The position numbers and the translations under genes are program-made. The notes under the pieces are model-generated. The model was not told the DNA's origin. It was given only the letters and a program-made list of their open reading frames with translations, and did no database searches. Source: Acidimicrobiaceae bacterium (GTDB lineage Bacteria > Actinomycetota > Acidimicrobiia > Acidimicrobiales > Ilumatobacteraceae). From it: a stretch of DNA of 6,899 nucleotides. The stretch is from NCBI GenBank assembly GCA_003455715.1, contig DMQJ01000358.1, positions 1 to 6,899 of the forward strand, written 5' to 3'. Of the stretch, positions 4,614 to 6,899 are shown one piece after another (position 1 is the first letter of the stretch; every line of letters starts with the position of its first letter).

Positions 4614-6899
4614 ATGTTCTTGAAAGCGCTCACCCTCAAAGGCTTCAAGTCGTTCGCCGACGCCACCACCATGCACCTCGAGCCCGGGGTGACCGTGGTG
4701 GTCGGCCCCAACGGCTCGGGCAAGTCGAACGTGGTCGACGCCATCGCCTGGGTGCTCGGGGCCCAAGCGCCCAGCGCCGTGCGTAGCCAAAAAATGGACG
4801 ACGTCATCTTCGCCGGCACCGCAAAGAGGCCTGCTCTGGGCCGAGCCGAAGTGATGCTCACCCTCGACAACTCGGCTGGGCTGCTGCCCATCGAGTTCAC
4901 CGAGGTCACCGTGAGCCGCACGCTGTTCCGAACCGGCGAGAGCGAGTACGCCATCAACGGCGTCAACTGCCGCTTGCTCGACGTGCAGGAGTTGCTCAGC
5001 GACGCTGGCGTGGGCCGCCAGCAGCACGTCATCGTCAGCCAGGGCCAGATCGACGCGGTGCTCAACGCGCGGCCCGAAGACCGCCGCGCCATCGTCGAAG
5101 AAGCCGCCGGTGTCTTGAAGTACCGCAAGCGCAAGGAGAAGGCCGAGCGTCGCCTCGACGCCACCGAGGCGAGCCTCCTGCGCGTCCAAGACCTACTGCG
5201 CGAGGTGCGTCGCCAGCTCCGCCCGCTCGAGCGTCAGGCCGAGGCGGCCAAGCGCCACGGCGACCTTGTGGCGGAACTCAACGCCCTGCGCATCTTCCTC
5301 GCTGGACGCGAGATCTCCTCGCAGCGGGCGCGGCTCGTCGCGCTCGCGGGCGAGAAGCTCACCATCGGCTCGGCCGAGCACACACTGCGCACCGAACTCG
5401 CCGAGCTCGACACCGCCGTCATGGCAGCCGAGGCCGAACTCACCGCTCGGGGCGATACCGATCTCAGCGACGAGATGGTGCGGGTCGAGCAACTCCGTGA
5501 GCGTGCCCGCGGCATCGCCGCTGTCCTTGTGGAGCGGCGTCGTTCGATGGAGCGCGACCGCGGCCAACTGATGGACAGTGGAGTGGTGGCCAACCTGGAG
5601 GCCGACGCCCAGCGCCTGCGAGACGAACTTGCCTCGGTGGAAGCAGAGCTGTCGGCGCTCGGTCCGGAGGCCGATGCGCTGGCAGCCGACGAGTCTGCGT
5701 TCGCCGAGCAGCGACGCGACACGCTGGCCAACATCGAAACGCTCGGCAACAGCACCACTGCCGCCAGCGCGGCGGCCGAGGTGCGTGGAGAACTGCGCAG
5801 CATGCGCACATCGTTGGAGCGCGCCGACGTGGAACTTCGCCGCCAGCGGGCACGCCTCGACAACCTGCGGCAGAAGGCCGAGCGCCTCGATGCCGAATGC
5901 GAACGCTTGCGGGTGGAGTGCGACACGGCGCAGGCCGCAGAGGCTGGGCTCGTGGCAGGTGTGGAGTCGGCCGAGGCGCGTCGCATCGCCGCAGAAGCCG
6001 CGCATGATGCGTTGGTGGCCGCCCGCCAGGAAGCGGCGGAAGACGCGTCGCGCTGGAAGGCGCGGGCAGAGGCGTTGCATCTCGCCCTGGAGAGTGCCCG
6101 GGCCCGGGCAGGCGCCGAACACTTGGCAGGCGTCGAAGGCGTGCTGGGCACCTTGCTCGATCTCATCGAGATCGACGGCGGATGGGAACCCGCGGTGGAG
6201 GCTGCGCTGGGCGAGGCGCTCCAGGCGGTCGTCGTCAACTCGCCCGCGACGGGCCGGGCGGCGCTGCAGAGCCTCCAAGCCAGCAATGTGCACGGAGCCG
6301 TGTTGGCCCTCGGCGCCGCCGCCAGTGGTGCACCGTCGGCTCACGGAGGCGGTGAGGCTGTGCGCCCGCACGTGCGCAGCCGTCACGAGGGCGTGCCGGC
6401 CCTCCTCGACCGGGTGCTCGGGTCGGCGGTGCGCGTGGGGTCGTTGGCTGATGCGATCGATCTGGCCATCGCCCAACCCACGGCCGTTGTGGTCACCGAC
6501 GGCGGCGATCGCTTCGGCCCGACGGGCTGGCGCATCGGCGCTGCTGGCGGCGGAGCAACCGCCGCTGCGCTCGACGAAGCACAGGAACGCTCAGCAATTG
6601 CGGAAGCCGAACTGGCCCGCCGCGACACTGCCCTGGCCGGGGCCAAGGCCGAGTTGCAGGCCGCCCGCCAGCACGAGAGCGAACTCACCCGAGCGCTCGA
6701 CGCTCACGACGCCGGGTTCTCGGCCAACAGTGAGGCGTTGGCGCGGAGTCAGGGCGAGCGGCGCGAGAGCCTGGCGGAGATCGAGACGGTCGAGCGCAGC
6801 GTGGCCGACGCCGACGAACGTGCCGAGCGTGAACGCGCGCGCATCGCCGAACTGGAGGCCTTGGTGCCAGCCCTGGAGGCCGATGAGGCCGCCGAGGCA
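4614..6899 (+). CDS. smc: Chromosome segregation protein SMC, 3'-truncated by window edge
   Basis: SMC is the ATPase of the bacterial condensin SMC-ScpAB, which loads onto DNA, extrudes loops and helps separate replicated chromosomes. The frame starts at ATG 4614 (MFLKALTLKGFKSF, the standard SMC N-terminus) and stays open to the window edge, giving 762 of about 1,180 expected residues. Seen in order: Walker A GPNGSGKS (31-38, K37); the Q-loop region VSQGQ (Q143) followed by EDRRAIVEEAAGVLKYRKRK; the first coiled-coil arm at about 165-500, very rich in Ala, Glu and Arg; the hinge at about 502-650, opening with HLAGVEGVLGTLLDLIEI and closing near TDGGDRFGPTGWRIG; and the start of the returning coiled coil. 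The C-terminal signature motif, Walker B and the C-lobe lie outside the window. A 105-bp gap with its own promoter-like elements separates it from mutM, so it may be a separate transcription unit. Confidence 0.97.
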   Translation, partial: MFLKALTLKGFKSFADATTMHLEPGVTVVVGPNGSGKSNVVDAIAWVLGAQAPSAVRSQKMDDVIFAGTAKRPALGRAEVMLTLDNSAGLLPIEFTEVTVSRTLFRTGESEYAINGVNCRLLDVQELLSDAGVGRQQHVIVSQGQIDAVLNARPEDRRAIVEEAAGVLKYRKRKEKAERRLDATEASLLRVQDLLREVRRQLRPLERQAEAAKRHGDLVAELNALRIFLAGREISSQRARLVALAGEKLTIGSAEHTLRTELAELDTAVMAAEAELTARGDTDLSDEMVRVEQLRERARGIAAVLVERRRSMERDRGQLMDSGVVANLEADAQRLRDELASVEAELSALGPEADALAADESAFAEQRRDTLANIETLGNSTTAASAAAEVRGELRSMRTSLERADVELRRQRARLDNLRQKAERLDAECERLRVECDTAQAAEAGLVAGVESAEARRIAAEAAHDALVAARQEAAEDASRWKARAEALHLALESARARAGAEHLAGVEGVLGTLLDLIEIDGGWEPAVEAALGEALQAVVVNSPATGRAALQSLQASNVHGAVLALGAAASGAPSAHGGGEAVRPHVRSRHEGVPALLDRVLGSAVRVGSLADAIDLAIAQPTAVVVTDGGDRFGPTGWRIGAAGGGATAAALDEAQERSAIAEAELARRDTALAGAKAELQAARQHESELTRALDAHDAGFSANSEALARSQGERRESLAEIETVERSVADADERAERERARIAELEALVPALEADEAAEA

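Noticed and set aside
5193..6476. Long minus-strand open frame (427 codons) opposite smc
   Set aside because: It lies antisense to clear SMC coding sequence; its composition is a mirror of GC-rich codons and it shows no recognisable domain.

Overview
The window reads as a high-GC chromosomal segment from an actinobacterium, most likely of class Acidimicrobiia. This placement is inferred from protein style (the ACP insertion, the RNase III and SMC sequences) and from the gene order acpP-rnc-mutM-smc; no marker gene settles it. All genes lie on the plus strand. Nothing resembles a mobile element, RNA gene, CRISPR array or defence system.

Layout. (1) 1-804: the 3' part of plsX, the acyl-ACP:phosphate acyltransferase of phospholipid synthesis, open at the left edge. 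(2) 805-873: a 69-bp gap. (3) 874-2538: an unrecognised membrane-anchored protein of about 554 aa, with an N-terminal transmembrane helix, a large acidic extracytoplasmic part that may contain a duplicated domain, and exactly two cysteines. (4) 2539-2642: a 104-bp gap with a possible hairpin, a -10-like box and a strong Shine-Dalgarno. (5) 2643-4508: a tight cluster of acpP (acyl carrier protein), rnc (RNase III) and mutM/fpg (8-oxoguanine DNA glycosylase), with gaps of 2 and 16 bp. (6) 4509-4613: a 105-bp gap holding a striking pair of AT-rich TTTACGTAAA palindromes in inverted orientation, and a probable smc promoter. (7) 4614-6899: the first 762 codons of smc (head N-lobe, first coiled-coil arm, hinge, start of the second arm), open at the right edge.

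PlsX and ACP are functionally linked, since PlsX consumes acyl-ACP. RNase III, Fpg and SMC are housekeeping RNA-processing, DNA-repair and chromosome-organisation proteins that often sit beside acpP in actinobacteria. The window is therefore mostly a conserved core locus. The points worth a second look are: rnc has no ATG, GTG or TTG start upstream of its catalytic signature, and the best candidate is an ATT two bases after the acpP stop; the palindrome pair in front of smc; and the unrecognised membrane protein lying between plsX and acpP. I did not find a convincing new multi-gene system. No gap between genes exceeds 105 bp.
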